From positions 6,324,501 to 6,388,500 of the forward strand of contig CP066886.1 of the NCBI GenBank assembly GCA_016745315.1: a DNA stretch of 64,000 nucleotides. Direction: 5' to 3'. The position numbers and the translations under genes were made by a program. Numbering within the stretch: the first letter of the stretch is position 1; the number at the start of each line of letters is the position of its first letter. This stretch comes from Arthrospira sp. PCC 9108 (GTDB lineage: Bacteria > Cyanobacteriota > Cyanobacteriia > Cyanobacteriales > Microcoleaceae). This document shows positions 27,852 to 38,993 of this stretch, in pieces. The notes under the pieces were generated by a model. That model made no database searches. It was not told the origin of the DNA and was given only the letters and a program-made list of their open reading frames with translations.

Positions 27852-28976
27852 ATGACTCCGAACAGATTGAGGAAGGTGAGATTGTATCCTTGTGAAGAAT
27901 TACACGCTGTTTGGAAACGTTGGTTAGCTGCTTATCGGTGGATTTATAACTATACCATTGCCACTTGGAAACATGGCTATCAATGGAGCTGTTTTGACTG
28001 CCAAAAGTTAGTCATAAATAGTGACAAACCGGAATGGGTAAAATCTTTACCAGTACATCAATTACAGGAAGCAGTAGCCGATGCTTTCGATGCTTTTAAA
28101 CAAGCTAATGCGGCTGGGGTTCAAGTCAAATTCAAGTCCTGCAGAGCACCATCTCAAATCATTAAATTCAAGGTGAATAACTTTAGGAATGGAACTTGGT
28201 ATACCCGTTTAACTAAAGGTTTAACCTTTACTTCACCTCAAGCTATACCTAAGAATTGCCCTTATGGAACACAACTAAAGTATGCCAGGGGTAAATGGTA
28301 TGGTTGTTTTCCAGAGTATCAAGAGCCGGAAACAACAGAGCAAAAGAGGGTTATAGCTTTAGACCCTGGTGTGCGCTCCTTTTTAGTGGGTTATGATGGT
28401 GAATCGATTACTGAGTTTGCTACCAATGATATTGGCAAAATTAATCGCCTTTGTTACCATTTAGACGTTTTAATGAGCCGGATTAGTCAATGTAAAATTA
28501 AACGAAAACGATATCAAATGCGTAGAGCTTATCATCGAATGCGGGAGCGGATTCGTAACCTAGTCGATGATTTGCATAAGAAAGTCGCTCATTTCTTAGT
28601 TAATCACTATAAACTTATCTTTCTTCCTACTTTTAATTCTAGTAAAATGGTTTTCAAGTCTCGTAGAAATCTCAACTCTAAGTCAGTGAGAAACTTGTTA
28701 AATTGGAGTCACTAAAGATTTGCTAAACATCTCATGCAACAAGCAGAAAGAAAAGGTGTTTTAGTTGTACGCTGTAACGAAAGTTATACCTCTAAAACCT
28801 GCCACCATTGTGGTCAAATCCATGACAAACTAGGGGGAAGTAAGGTTTTTAAATGTCCTAATTGCGGCTATACAGCACCCCGTGATTGGGTAGGCGCACG
28901 AAACATTATGCTTCGTGCTTTGCAGGCTACTGCCGTTGTCTTCCAAGACAATGCGATACTTTTTCAATCTGTGTAA
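27852..28976 (+). pseudogene. tnpB: IS607-type TnpB (RuvC-like nuclease), disrupted by a stop codon
   Basis: Starts MTPNRLRKVRLYP, overlapping the tnpA frame by 44 bp. The RuvC-I Asp is in ALDPGVRSFLVGYD, the zinc finger is CHHCG with CPNCG, and the RuvC-III Asp is in APRDWVGARN. A TAA at 28713-28715 replaces the expected Tyr after NLLNWSH; reading through continues as RFAKHLMQQAERKG. The canonical RuvC-II Glu is not seen in LPTFNSSKMV. IS607-type TnpBs may use a displaced Glu, so activity is uncertain even if repaired. TnpB is an RNA-guided nuclease that helps element maintenance. Confidence 0.85.
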
Positions 28977-30314
28977 AGCTTTCATAATTTTTGTACAGGT
29001 TTGAACACGTTAAATGTAGCACAGCCATACGAAATTCCCAGTAATGAAAACGATGTATTTCTCGCCCGGTATGAACCCGATGGCAGCCAGGTATGGACAA
29101 CCCGGTTAGCAAGCAATAGGTCGGAAATAGCCCATGCCCTCACCACCGGCCTTGATGGGTCCATTTATGTAGCTGGCTTTACTAGCGGCGACCTAGGTGG
29201 GGAAATAAATAATGGTGGCACGGATGCCTTTATCAGCAACTACGAACCCGATGGGACTCTGACACGGACAAGGCTGTTAGGAACCAGTAATTGGGATGGT
29301 GCCAGAGCCCTCACCACTGGCTTTGATGGGTCTATTTATATGGCGGGTGAGACTTGGGGCGACCTGAATGGGGAAATTAATCAGAGTGGTGCTGATGGCT
29401 TTATTGCCAAATACGAACCTGATGGGACTCTGGTATGGACGAGACTGTTGGGAAGCAATGGTTGGGGGGCAGCCCATGCCTTGACCACCGGAATTGATGG
29501 GTTTATTTATGTCGCTGGTCTAACCGAGGGCGACATCAACGAGGAAATTTTTAATCGTAATCGTGGGGGGAATGCCTTAATCAGCAAATACGAACCGGAG
29601 GATGGGACTCTGGTATGGACAACACAGTTGGGAACCCCTAATCCTGACGAAGCCAATGCCCTCACCACCGGCCTTGATGGGTCTATTTATATGGCGGGTT
29701 GGACTCAAGGCAACCTGGGTGGGGAAATGAATCGTGGTTACTCCGATGGGTTTATCGCCAAATACGAAACTGATGGCGCTTTGGCGTGGACAAGGCTGTT
29801 AGCCAGCAATGACTGGGACGGTGCAAATGCCCTCACCACGAGAATTGATGGGTCTATTTATATCGCGGGCTATACTCGAGGCAACCTAAATGGGGAAATC
29901 AATAATGGAGCGTCAGATGCGTTTATGAGTCGGGTGATAGTCGATGGGACTGTAGCGGAACCTGTACCGCCGCCGGAATTTATCGACCCATTGTTACCTC
30001 TCAACGGTGATTATATTCCCATAGCGGGCGACTTTAATGGTTCGGGAATCACAGATATTCTCTGGTATGCTCCCGGTCCTGACCCTGATTATATGTGGTA
30101 CTTTCATGCAGATGGTAGTTATGGGAGTCGTTTGTTCATGATTAATGGTTATTATATTCCCATAGCGGGCGACTTTAACGGTTCGGGAATCACAGATATT
30201 CTCTGGTATGCTCCCGGTCCTGACCCTGATTTTATGTGGTACTTTAATCAAGATGGTAACTATGACGGTTTTCAGTTGACCGTTGATGGTCATTATGCTC
30301 CGGTTCCGGCAGAT

Positions 30315-31042
30315 TTAGAAGTCTTCTAAGGGTTCCCGGTTCAGAATATCTCGATATTGTCGCCATGGGGGAAGATACTCGTCCATATAAGCCTGAAAAC
30401 GGTGATTATGATAACGTTCTAAGAGATGTACTAACTCATGAACTACCACATATTCCAAGCACTCTATGGGGTTTTTGGCGAGTTCTAATTTAGCCAAATG
30501 CGGCGCTGAGTGATATTACAACTCCCCCATTTAGTCCGCATTTTCTTAATCCCCCAATCGGTCACATTTTCCCCGATAATGGGTTGCCATTTATTCAGCA
30601 ATTGTGGTATAGTATCATGGACTTTTTGCCGATACCATTCGGCTAAAACTTGGGCGCGATTGTCCCGATAAGTTACGGGATTAACGAATAATTGCACTAT
30701 CCGAGAATTGGGAATTTTAAGTTCATGTTTCCCTCGGCGTTCTATGAATTCTAAGCCGTAGCGTTTACCGAAGATATAATGAGTTTCGCCGGATACCATT
30801 TATCGCGGGGATTGACTGGGTTGGGCGGCGAATTTAGCCTGGTGTTTTTTAATCAAAGATAGGCGGGAGATAATCGCCAGTCGGATATTATCATCAGTGA
30901 AGTGAAGCGGCGCAGCTACCCGCACCCGACCCTCTGGGGGATAGACTCCAATATAGAGATTTTTAATCGATTTCCGAATCACTTGCACGGGAATTTGAGC
31001 AATGGTTATCTGGTAATCTGTGGGAGATTTACTGGTAGTCAT
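30315..31042 (-). pseudogene. YgjP-like (DUF45) metallopeptidase, two lesions
   Basis: Three frames on the minus strand make one M48-like protein of about 240 aa. The first (31042-30800) ends at a TAA that directly precedes ATG (MVSGETHYIFGKRYGL), in the same frame, a nonsense change. The second ends after RRIWLN, and the third supplies LELAKNPIECLEYVVVHELVHLLERYHNHRF with the zinc motif HELVH and a further His. One T is missing at that junction (near 30492). Genes of this family often follow hsdR in type I restriction loci, as here. Two separate lesions make a true pseudogene likely. Confidence 0.8.
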
Positions 31043-31220
31043 GTTGCTGTTTAATTAACTCTAAAATGGTGTCAACGGGTAGGTCTACTTTAGCATCAAC
31101 TAGGACGGCATTAAGGGCATTTTTTACCTCGATTTCTTGGAAATGGTTGCCAATCCAGTTGTCTTTTTTGGTGGTGATCACGACCTGATCAATCTTGAGG
31201 CATAAGGCTTCATTTTTGCC
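31029..31220 (-). pseudogene. hsdR: hsdR C-terminal fragment (type I restriction subunit)
   Basis: About 63 residues (ALCLKIDQVVITTKKDNW, EIEVKNALNAVLVD, ILELIKQQHDYQ) match the C-terminal end of HsdR, the translocase/nuclease subunit of type I restriction systems. The gene is cut by the IS630 element at 31221, and no hsdR sequence is found on the far side, only the repeat array. It overlaps the YgjP-like gene by 14 bp, the usual type I neighbour arrangement. No hsdM or hsdS is present. Confidence 0.65.
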
Positions 31221-31939
31221 TAGTGGCGTGACATTGCTAAAATAGGGTATTGAATCAAGGAGAAGGAGGCAAGCCGCATGGGTAGTCGAAGACAAAATCA
31301 GGTCAAACTCGACCAAGAACAGCGGCAGCGACTCGAAGCCATCAGCAAGAACGGTTACGCCCCGGCGAAAAAAATTCTGCACGCCAAAGTGCTCTTGATG
31401 TCAGATGAGAGAGAAGGAGCTTCCCGCTACTAGACAGATAATGGCATTGCCGAGGCTCTGAATCTCCACCGCAACTCAGTTGGACGTATCCGAAAACGCT
31501 TCTTAGAGCATGGAGTTGAACCCGCCTTAAATCGCCAGGTCAGACGCACGCCACCGGTCAGGCCCAAAGTAGACAACCTCAACACTCACAGCATCACCTC
31601 TCTCTACAAAACCTTTCCGGCCCCCGAAGCTCACGCTCTCGCTCGCCGTCATGAGATCATTCACACGCCACGAACACGAAACGGCAGTTGGCTCAATGTA
31701 GCTGAGACTGAGTTATCGGTGTTGAGCCAACAGTGTTTGAAGCGACGTTTAGAAAGTGCCGAGAAGCTCGAACGCGAAGTAGTGGCGTGGCAGCAAGAGC
31801 GTAATGAGAAGCGAGCCCAAGTGAGTTGGCAATTTACGACCGAAGATGCACGAGTGACTCTGCGTCATCTTTACCCAAGGTTTGAGGAGGTCTCGTCCTC
31901 CTCAAACTAATGCACTATTTTAAGCGTGTCATGCCACTA
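31221..31939 (+). mobile_element. IS630-family element with internal deletion
   Basis: 719 bp with about 31-bp terminal inverted repeats: the left end starts TAGTGGCGTGACATTGC and the right end, reverse-complemented, starts TAGTGGCATGACACGC; both share TAAAATAG further in. TA at both ends fits the IS630 target duplication. Normal elements are about 1.1 kb, so roughly 0.4 kb is gone. It interrupts hsdR on one side and touches the tandem array on the other. Confidence 0.8.
31278..31910 (+). pseudogene. IS630 transposase, internally deleted and with a stop codon
   Basis: One frame throughout. The N-terminal helix-turn-helix part (MGSRRQNQVKLDQEQRQ, AEALNLHRNSVGRIRKRFL) is followed, after RPKVD, directly by the C-terminal part (NLNTHSITSLYK, GSWLNVAETELSVL, FTTEDARVTLRHLYP). 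The region with the first catalytic Asp is missing. The later Asp and the Glu (AETELS) remain. A TAG at 31431-31433 replaces the usual Trp after GASRY. It cannot transpose by itself, but the ends could be moved by a related transposase. Confidence 0.85.
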
Positions 31940-32697
31940 CAAGGTTATTTAATTAGATACCTGGTGCGTCAGTTTATCAGTTCTCCGGTTCTTATCGGTG
32001 TCGCCTGGTCTGACGCACCCTACAAGGTTATTTAATTAGATACCTGGTGCGTCAGTTTATCAGTTCTCCGGTTCTTATCGGTGTCGCCTGGTCTGACGCA
32101 CCCTACAAGGTTATTTAATTAGATACCTGGTGCGTCAGTTTATCAGTTCTCCGGTTCTTATCGGTGTCGCCTGGTCTGACGCACCCTACAAGGTTATTTA
32201 ATTAGATACCTGGTGCGTCAGTTTATCAGTTCTCCGGTTCTTATCGGTGTCGCCTGGTCTGACGCACCCTACAAGGTTATTTAATTAGATACCTGGTGCG
32301 TCAGTTTATCAGTTCTCCGGTTCTTATCGGTGTCGCCTGGTCTGACGCACCCTACAAGGTTATTTAATTAGATACCTGGTGCGTCAGTTTATCAGTTCTC
32401 CGGTTCTTATCGGTGTCGCCTGGTCTGACGCACCCTACAAGGTTATTTAATTAGATACCTGGTGCGTCAGTTTATCAGTTCTCCGGTTCTTATCGGTGTC
32501 GGCTGGTCTGACGCACCCTACAAGGTAAGGTTATTTAATTAGATACCTGGTGCGTCAGTTTATCAGTTCTCCGGTTCTTATCGGTGTCGGCTGGTCTGAC
32601 GCACCCTACAAGGTAAGGTTATTTAATCAGAGACCTGGTGCGTCAGTTTATCAGTTCTCCGGTTCTTATCGGTGTCGGCTGGTCTGACGCACCCTAC
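31937..32697. repeat. Tandem array of nine palindromic repeats (83-88 bp units)
   Basis: Units start CTACAAGG at 31937, 32020, 32103, 32186, 32269, 32352, 32435, 32518 and 32606. Most are 83 bp and nearly identical; the last ones carry a 5-bp extra GTAAG and a C-to-G change. Each contains GGTGCGTCAG and CTGACGCACC arms flanking about 37 bp. The array ends 9 bp before the stop of the CHAT gene. Spacers are the same in every unit, so it is not a CRISPR array. Confidence 0.95.
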
Positions 32698-32706
32698 TAT
32701 ATATTA

Positions 32707-35700
32707 TTACCAAGGGCTACCAATAAGAGTAAACCCAGCCCAGTAAAAAGGATGAGATAAATCAACCGGATTTTGTCTAGCTAATTCTTGCGGAACCGGA
32801 GTAGATATATCACCGCGACGAGTGCTGATGTTAGTCTGACTCAGCAGGTAGCCATTTTCTAAGCGTACCTGACCATTCAACATAGCTAATTGAGACTGTC
32901 GCAGGGCTTCTGCTTTAATAGGAGTAGCAGTTAAAGCATTATAGAATGTCGTCATTAATCCCAAAGTTCCCGCATCACTAACATACCATAAACTCGCCAT
33001 AGCCGACTTCACCCCAGCTTGAACAGCCAGCCCAGCAAATCCCAATTCCGCCTTTTCATCTCCCACAGCCGTAGTACAAGCACTTAATACCAATAATTCT
33101 ACCGGAGGTTGATTTAGTCGCAACTCTCGCAGTTGATTTAACCATAACTTTTGGTCCCAAAACTGGATATAAGAACGGTCAGCACCTCCAGATACAAATT
33201 CTCCATGAGTTGCTAAGTGAATAATCTTATATTCCGCCTGTTCCCTTTGGGATTTCAGATTAGCTATGGTAAATTCTTCATTTAAAAAGGACGTACCTGG
33301 CCACATATTACCAACAATCAAATCTAATTCTAGGGGAACTGCTGGTAAAGGATCTAAATTAGAATTAGGAAACTCAGAAGCACCCATAGCCAAAACCCTA
33401 GCATTTTGCAGGTTCACATAACTGGTATCCGTGAGGCTGAGGCTAGGAATAAGACTGAGGCTATAGTGTTCTATTAAGAACTGTTCCCCGTCATATAATG
33501 CGGCTAGGGGGAGGGTACGCAAACCAGCATCCATTGAAAAAATTAGGATATCAATGCCATTTTTTTCTAACTCATCTTTGATGGGTTGAATTAACCAATT
33601 ATATAGTTGTTGTCCTGATTCTTTATACTCAGTATCTTGGAAATTTTGGGGGGTGCGAATTTGATGGCTAAATTGTCGCGCTACTTGTAGGACTTCCTCA
33701 CGATTAACCGCCACGCTTTTAAATACTGGTTCCCCATTGGGTAAAAGTAATCTTAATTCTAATTGTTCGGGTTGTATGGATACATAAATAATCGCGGGTT
33801 TGTAGTTGGTGATACGGACAATATCGCTGAGAGTTTGCCGGATACTTTGGTCATCGACGGTATTTTTATTGAGATTATTGCCGAAATAGTTGATAAATTC
33901 ACGACCTCGGAATAAATCAATTTGCAGCACCGAGGAAACTAGGGGAGAACGAGCAATTTGGTCAGTAGGTACGGTGGTGGGTTCTACCTGAATTACTAGG
34001 TCTCCAGTCGGGTCTATGTCTGTGTTGGCTTCGGTGTGGGAATTAATTAGGGGTGAGTCGGAATCATGATTAGAATTACCGGAAATATTCGGCTCAGTTT
34101 CGGAGGCGTTAGAATTGCTGTTACTGTGGCTTAAATTTTCGGAGATACTAGAAACAGAAGATGGGGTGGTTTCTGCATCAGATAAATTTTCATTCTCTGT
34201 TGTAATGGTTTGATTAATGGGGGTTTGTTTAATAGAGTTTGGCTCAAAATTATTGCCGATAATTGTAGTATCTGCACCAGCGGTTAATTGACCATCAGTA
34301 ATGGCTCCGGCGGTTCCATTTTGACTAGGATCACCAATAATTAGAGGGGTAGAAAAGGCTGGTAATCTAATGGTTCCGCTACCAGTTGAACCGATAGTAG
34401 AGATACTGGCTTCTACACCATTAATGGCTTCAAAGGTATCTGTAACTCGGAAAAATCGAGAGGTGTCAATTACTAGGGAACCTCCCCGCAATTCGGCTTC
34501 TGTATTAATTAGGGAGACTTCAATATCATTCTCGCTAGTTAGCCGGACGGAACCAGCATTTCCCTGGGAGGAATTAGTGTTAATAGCACCTAGAAAAATC
34601 TGGTCTGGTGCTTGTACTACTATAGACCCGCCGGCGGTGGAACCGGAGGCATTAAGGTTGCCGCTTCGCACTCCGCCTTGGCTGCTAGTGATGGTAATAT
34701 TTGCGCCTGTTCCTGGGTCGGTAGCGGTGCTGATATCACCTGTGGTAATATTTCCGAAAGCGGTGATATTAATGCTACTATTGAGGCTGTCAGGGGATAC
34801 TACTTGCAGATTTCCGGTGGTAATGGTTCCGCGATCGCTATTTAAACTCATACCACGTCCGGCGGTGATATTTCCGGTTTGGATATCATCCTGACCTATG
34901 AGGCTTAAAAAAGTACCATCCCCAAAAATATTGCCATCAACTGTAATTTGTCCCCGCTGACTGCTGAGGTCAATTGTTCGGAAAGCCAGACTATCTAAAC
35001 TTGCATTAGAACGAATTTCTCCGGTTTGAATATTCCCTTGAGAAAGTACATTAATATTACCTCCCGACTGCAAAGACCCGGTAATAACCTCACCTCTAGC
35101 ACTATTAATGTCTATATTTAAGCCACTGGTATTAATATCACGAACACGGATATCACTATCAGCTTTTAAGGAGATGGAAGCATCACCAGTTGCGGTAATA
35201 TTTCCCGCTGCTATAATTTTCCCTAAATCACCAGGAGATTGTAATAAGACGGGACTGGTAAAGGTGATATCTTGGGCGATTTCTATGATACTATTTCCAT
35301 CAATACTACCAATAATAATCCTTTCAAAACCCGGTGCTAAAGCCTCTATATCTGATAACTGGATATCTAAACCATTGGTATTTTCATCACTTCCCAGGGT
35401 CATAATTTGCCCAGAATTACTAGGTTCTAATCGTAAATAACCGCTACCACGAACCGAATTAGATCCCCCCACTAGATTAATTTCGGAACCTCGCAATAAA
35501 ATATTGCCTTGGTTAGACCCATTGGGGAGGGTGTGAATCCCCTCTATTTGGACGATATCCGATTGACTAACTACGCGAATATCTCCGCCTTCTGTCATGA
35601 GATTTCCGAGAATAATCTCATTTTCCGCCTGTAAGGTTAAGCTAGAATTCCCTACACCTCTAATGGTGGGTAAACTTTCATCACCAGTGGCGATAATTCT

Positions 35701-38273
35701 ACCTTGAGGCGATCGCATCATCACCGGGTCTTGAAACCTGAGATCTCCCTCAATATAAATAGTCCCCTGAGAATCGGATTTACCAATAATAATCTCGGAG
35801 AAGCCTCTAGTAATTTGTGACAATTCCAAGCTGTTAAAATTCAGAGATAAACCCTCTCCAATTCCCGAAGAGTTAGAAGACCGTCTCGAATTTGCACCCA
35901 ACCTAATATCTTGGGTTGGTGAAGCCGGTTGTAATAATAGAGACCCATTCCCAGAAACACCACCATTAAGGTTAATAGTATCTCCAGTTAACATAATATT
36001 ACCCCCTGTAGTATCAGGAGATAATAGACCATCCCAAACCCCGGTAGAGATAGCACCCACAGTAATTTCTATACCAGCATCCAAAGTAATATTACCACCA
36101 GATTGTCGTCCGCGCGAGTCGATCGCACCTAAATCAATACTCTCGCTAGTGGTAATCAAAACATCACCACCCTCTCCCCTCACCGAGGAGGTAATAATCC
36201 GAGATGGTGTCGTCCCATTATTACTGTCATCCATAATAATCCGACTACCCTGGCTAACAATAGACAAATCACCACCACCTCGAAAGCCAGAAGTATTAAC
36301 ACCCTCCAAAAAAATCTCCCGACTAGCTTCTAGTTGGATATTTCCCCCCACTCCTTCCGCATCAGTAGACCGAGAAGATAGGGAACCCGTGATAATTTGG
36401 CGACCACTATTAATAGTAATATTTCCGCCGGATAATCTGCCGTTAGTTTCCAGGTTATTAGTAGTAATTGAACCCTCGCTACTATTGAGAGTAATATCAC
36501 CGCCCATATTAGAATTGTTAGCCGTAGATATTACCCCGGTATTAATCTGACCAATACCACTAGCAGTGAGATTAACATCTCCGCCACTGGTTCTAATATT
36601 CCCGGTAGCAATATTGACACCAAAAATATTGAGATTACCACCTCTAGTTAAGATAGTATCGCCACTGTGCATGATAAAAGAACCCTGACCATCTCCGTTA
36701 GCATCAGCGCGGAAAGTCACAGTTCCGGTGGTAGTTCTCAGGTCTAGTTTTTGATTAGATAACTGGTCGATGCGAATATCATTTCGTGCTTCCAGGGTAA
36801 TATCAGCATCGGCGGCTAAATTTTCCAAGGTGGTTTGGGAGAGGGTATATTCTGCTGGTCCTTGGTCGGCGGTAACTACACCATCAAAGTCGATATTATT
36901 ATTGGGAGATGCTTCGGAGTCTACAATCCTGATATTTAAAGGGTCTAAAAGTAGGGTTCCTAAGTTACCATCTCCGCCGCGCAAATTGACACTACCATCA
37001 ACGCTGAGAGTTTCGAGACCGGAGATTTCTACAAACCCTCCCAGGTGTTGTCCTTGTGCGGAAATATTGCCGGAAAATTGGGTATGTCCGTCAGACCAAA
37101 TAATAATCCTGCCGCCGTCTCCGTTAGTGGTGGCGTTGGCTGCTAGGGTAGAATTATCATCGATGAGGGTATAGATAGCATTAGGAACAGTACCCTGTCC
37201 TAGGTAATCACCTCCGATTCTAATTGTGCCGCCGTTATCTGGTGCGGAGGCGTTGATATTAGCACCCCAAATTCCGATACGATCGCCAAAAATGTTAACC
37301 TGGGGGGAATGGTTAAAAATAGTGGAGTCGGTGTCAATAGTTCCCGACACAGCCACAACTCCAGGATTAGGAGTAATGGGGGTATTAGAACCAGTTAGTT
37401 GTATGCGACCATCAGCTAAAATATTGACTCTGGTGGCATAATTATTATCTCCGCCGGTGAGTAGTTCCGGCAAGGATAGGGGGGTAAGATTAGTTGATAA
37501 TCCATCAGGGGAGGCGGCTGGACTAACTTCTAAGCTGAGAAGATGTCCGGTTTGGGAAATGCGGAGGATATTTTCACCTTCGACCGCTGCGATGGTAATT
37601 TCTCCCCCTGGTGCTACCAGTGACCCGGTATTAATGACAGTTCCCCCAGTAGGATGATATGTTCTCCCTGGGTAACGGCGAGTTCTCCGGCGTTGACAAT
37701 ACTACCAGGGTTGGTGGCAAAGGCGAAGGCGTTAGGAGTGCCGACTAGGGTAGTATAATCATTATCACCGATCGCATTCATCCAGCGATCGCCAAAACCG
37801 ATACCATTGGCGGTAGTAGCGGTAAAGGAACCTGGAACATCTAAGCGCGCACCCGCACCGAATAAAATCCCGGCTGGGTTGATTAAAAACAGGTTAGAAG
37901 CGCCGCCTGTGACCTGCAAAAGTCCGTTAATGCGGGAAGCATCCCCACCCACCACACGGGTGAGGATGTTTTGGATTTCGGGAGTGGCAATAAAGTTAGC
38001 CACAGTGCCGGATTCTACGTTAAAGTGGGTGAAACTGTGGAACAGATTACCCCCATTTCCCGAAAGTTGTCCGCCAGTGATGTTAGTTTGATTTCCCTGT
38101 TGATGGGTAACGGTGTTGGTGCTGTTGGGTTCCGGTACAATTGATTGAGCGATCGCTGTTTTATACCGGATATGTAAAAAGTTTTGTGGTATAATGGGGA
38201 GGATATCCAGAACTATAAAACTGGCACAGGAAACTGGAATCAGCACTGACCGCAGATGGTTTACTGGGTTCAT
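32707..38273 (-). pseudogene. Giant secreted TPS-domain/CHAT protease protein, frameshifted
   Basis: Two frames give one protein of about 1,850 aa. The N-terminal frame (to about 37640) has a signal peptide (ending near AIAQS) and a hemagglutinin-type TPS domain (QGNQTNITGGQLSGNGGN, GRINGLLQV-like). The frame shifts at a C5 run (37643-37647; one base lacking) and resumes with long parallel beta-helix-like repeats. A CHAT caspase-like domain closes it: His in HLATHGEF and Cys in LSACTTAVGD form the dyad. The start ATG at 38273 has GGGGAG 9 bp upstream. TPS proteins need a TpsB outer-membrane partner, not seen here. If the frame is intact it is probably a surface or secreted protease. Confidence 0.85.
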
Positions 38274-38381
38274 AATCATCTTCTCCCCTTCCCTCACTGG
38301 TTACAAGTTTATGATATCTTCTGTTTTCGCACCCTGTTCCATCTTCAGTCGTGGTAGTTGTACTGTCTCATTGACTCACCC

Positions 38382-38993
38382 ATGCGGTTAATTGGCTTAA
38401 CAGGTGGTATTGGTACGGGTAAAACCACTGTTTCTAACTATTTGGCTGCTACCCATAAACTACCAATATGGGATGCGGACGTTTATTCTAGGTTGGCGGT
38501 AGAACCTAACTCACCTGTTCTCAATACTTTGGCGGTTCGCTACGGCTCAGATTTACTCTACTCCGATGGTAGCTTAAATCGAGCCAAGTTGGGGGATATT
38601 ATTTTTAATAGCTTAACGGAAAGGCAATGGGTGGAAAGTCAAATTCACCCTTTTGTGCGCGATCGCTTTCTGGAAAAACGGCAAGAACTAGAAAAACAGT
38701 CTCATTTAGCAGAACCCACGGCGGTTTTAGCGATTCCTCTGCTATTTGAAGCGAATATGACTGATTTGGTCACGGAAATTTGGGTGGTTTACTGTTCACT
38801 GTCAACCCAAAAACAGCGACTTATCCAACGACATGGATCTTCCCTAACTCCTACACAAATCCAAGCTAGAATTGATAGCCAAATGCCTTTGAGCGAAAAA
38901 TGTCAGCGGGCGGATGTTATCATAGACAATTGTGGCAGTCTACAGCACTTGTATCAACAGTGCGATCGAGCCTTAACAGGGGAAAGGGTTTAA
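38382..38993 (+). CDS. coaE: Dephospho-CoA kinase
   Basis: 203 aa from the ATG at 38382 (MRLIGLTGGIGTGKT), the last step of CoA synthesis: phosphorylation of dephospho-CoA at the 3' hydroxyl. Walker A is GGIGTGKT, the conserved substrate-binding Asp is in WDADVYSRLA, and the lid region has LIQRHG plus QARIDSQMPLSEK. An 8-residue in-frame extension upstream is not conserved. It starts 108 bp from the divergent CHAT gene and is convergent with the heme oxygenase gene, where a hairpin overlaps its stop codon. Confidence 0.93.
   Translation: MRLIGLTGGIGTGKTTVSNYLAATHKLPIWDADVYSRLAVEPNSPVLNTLAVRYGSDLLYSDGSLNRAKLGDIIFNSLTERQWVESQIHPFVRDRFLEKRQELEKQSHLAEPTAVLAIPLLFEANMTDLVTEIWVVYCSLSTQKQRLIQRHGSSLTPTQIQARIDSQMPLSEKCQRADVIIDNCGSLQHLYQQCDRALTGERV

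Larger units (their letters stand above)
24636..27895 (+). pseudogene. tnpA: IS607 serine recombinase TnpA, disrupted
   Basis: The N-terminal MerR-like helix-turn-helix (24636-24791; KVPKYVTPS, WRRWEKLGAIKAVRT, GNQRRYIIEEAEKQK) is cut by the group II intron in antisense orientation. The recombinase domain resumes in frame at 27422 (PIVCYTRVSTHSQKDDL, catalytic Ser present). It is cut again by TAA at 27515-27517 where the family has a charged residue, after which the frame stays open to 27895 (GTLVIAHADRLVRFG). The HTH also seems shorter than usual by about ten residues. TnpA would have catalysed strand exchange of the element. It cannot be made here. Confidence 0.85.
24572..29038 (+). mobile_element. 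IS607-family element carrying a group II intron
   Basis: Limits come from rejoining the interrupted SBBP gene at GAAATTCC. Without the 2.63-kb intron the element is about 1.84 kb, right for IS607 (serine recombinase TnpA plus TnpB, overlapping genes). No terminal inverted repeats are seen, as expected for this family. Whether GAAATTCC is a core sequence or a target duplication cannot be settled. Both genes are broken, so the element is dead in this copy. Confidence 0.8.
24174..30329 (+). pseudogene. SBBP beta-propeller repeat protein, split by an IS607 insertion
   Basis: The 5' part (24174-24571) and 3' part (29039-30329) rejoin in frame across an 8-bp repeat GAAATTCC (24564-24571 and 29031-29038), giving ...SDQIVEIPSNENDVFLARY... 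The intact protein would have about 560 residues. It is mostly about 50-residue SBBP repeats (ALTTGLDGSIY, GDLNGEIN, YEPDGTLVWTRLLG), then C-terminal repeats (GDFNGSGITDILWYAPGPDP). No signal peptide is seen. A ribosome site GAGGGGG precedes the ATG. SBBP proteins are often surface or secreted propellers of unknown role. As it stands the gene encodes two fragments. Confidence 0.85.

Noticed and set aside
31937..32697. Possible CRISPR array
   Set aside because: Regular spacing, but the sequence between the arms is the same in every unit. There are no variable spacers and no cas genes nearby.
34370..37441. Several plus-strand frames of 70-170 codons inside the TPS-CHAT gene
   Set aside because: They are antisense shadows of a repetitive gene whose minus-strand frame has clear TPS and CHAT domains.
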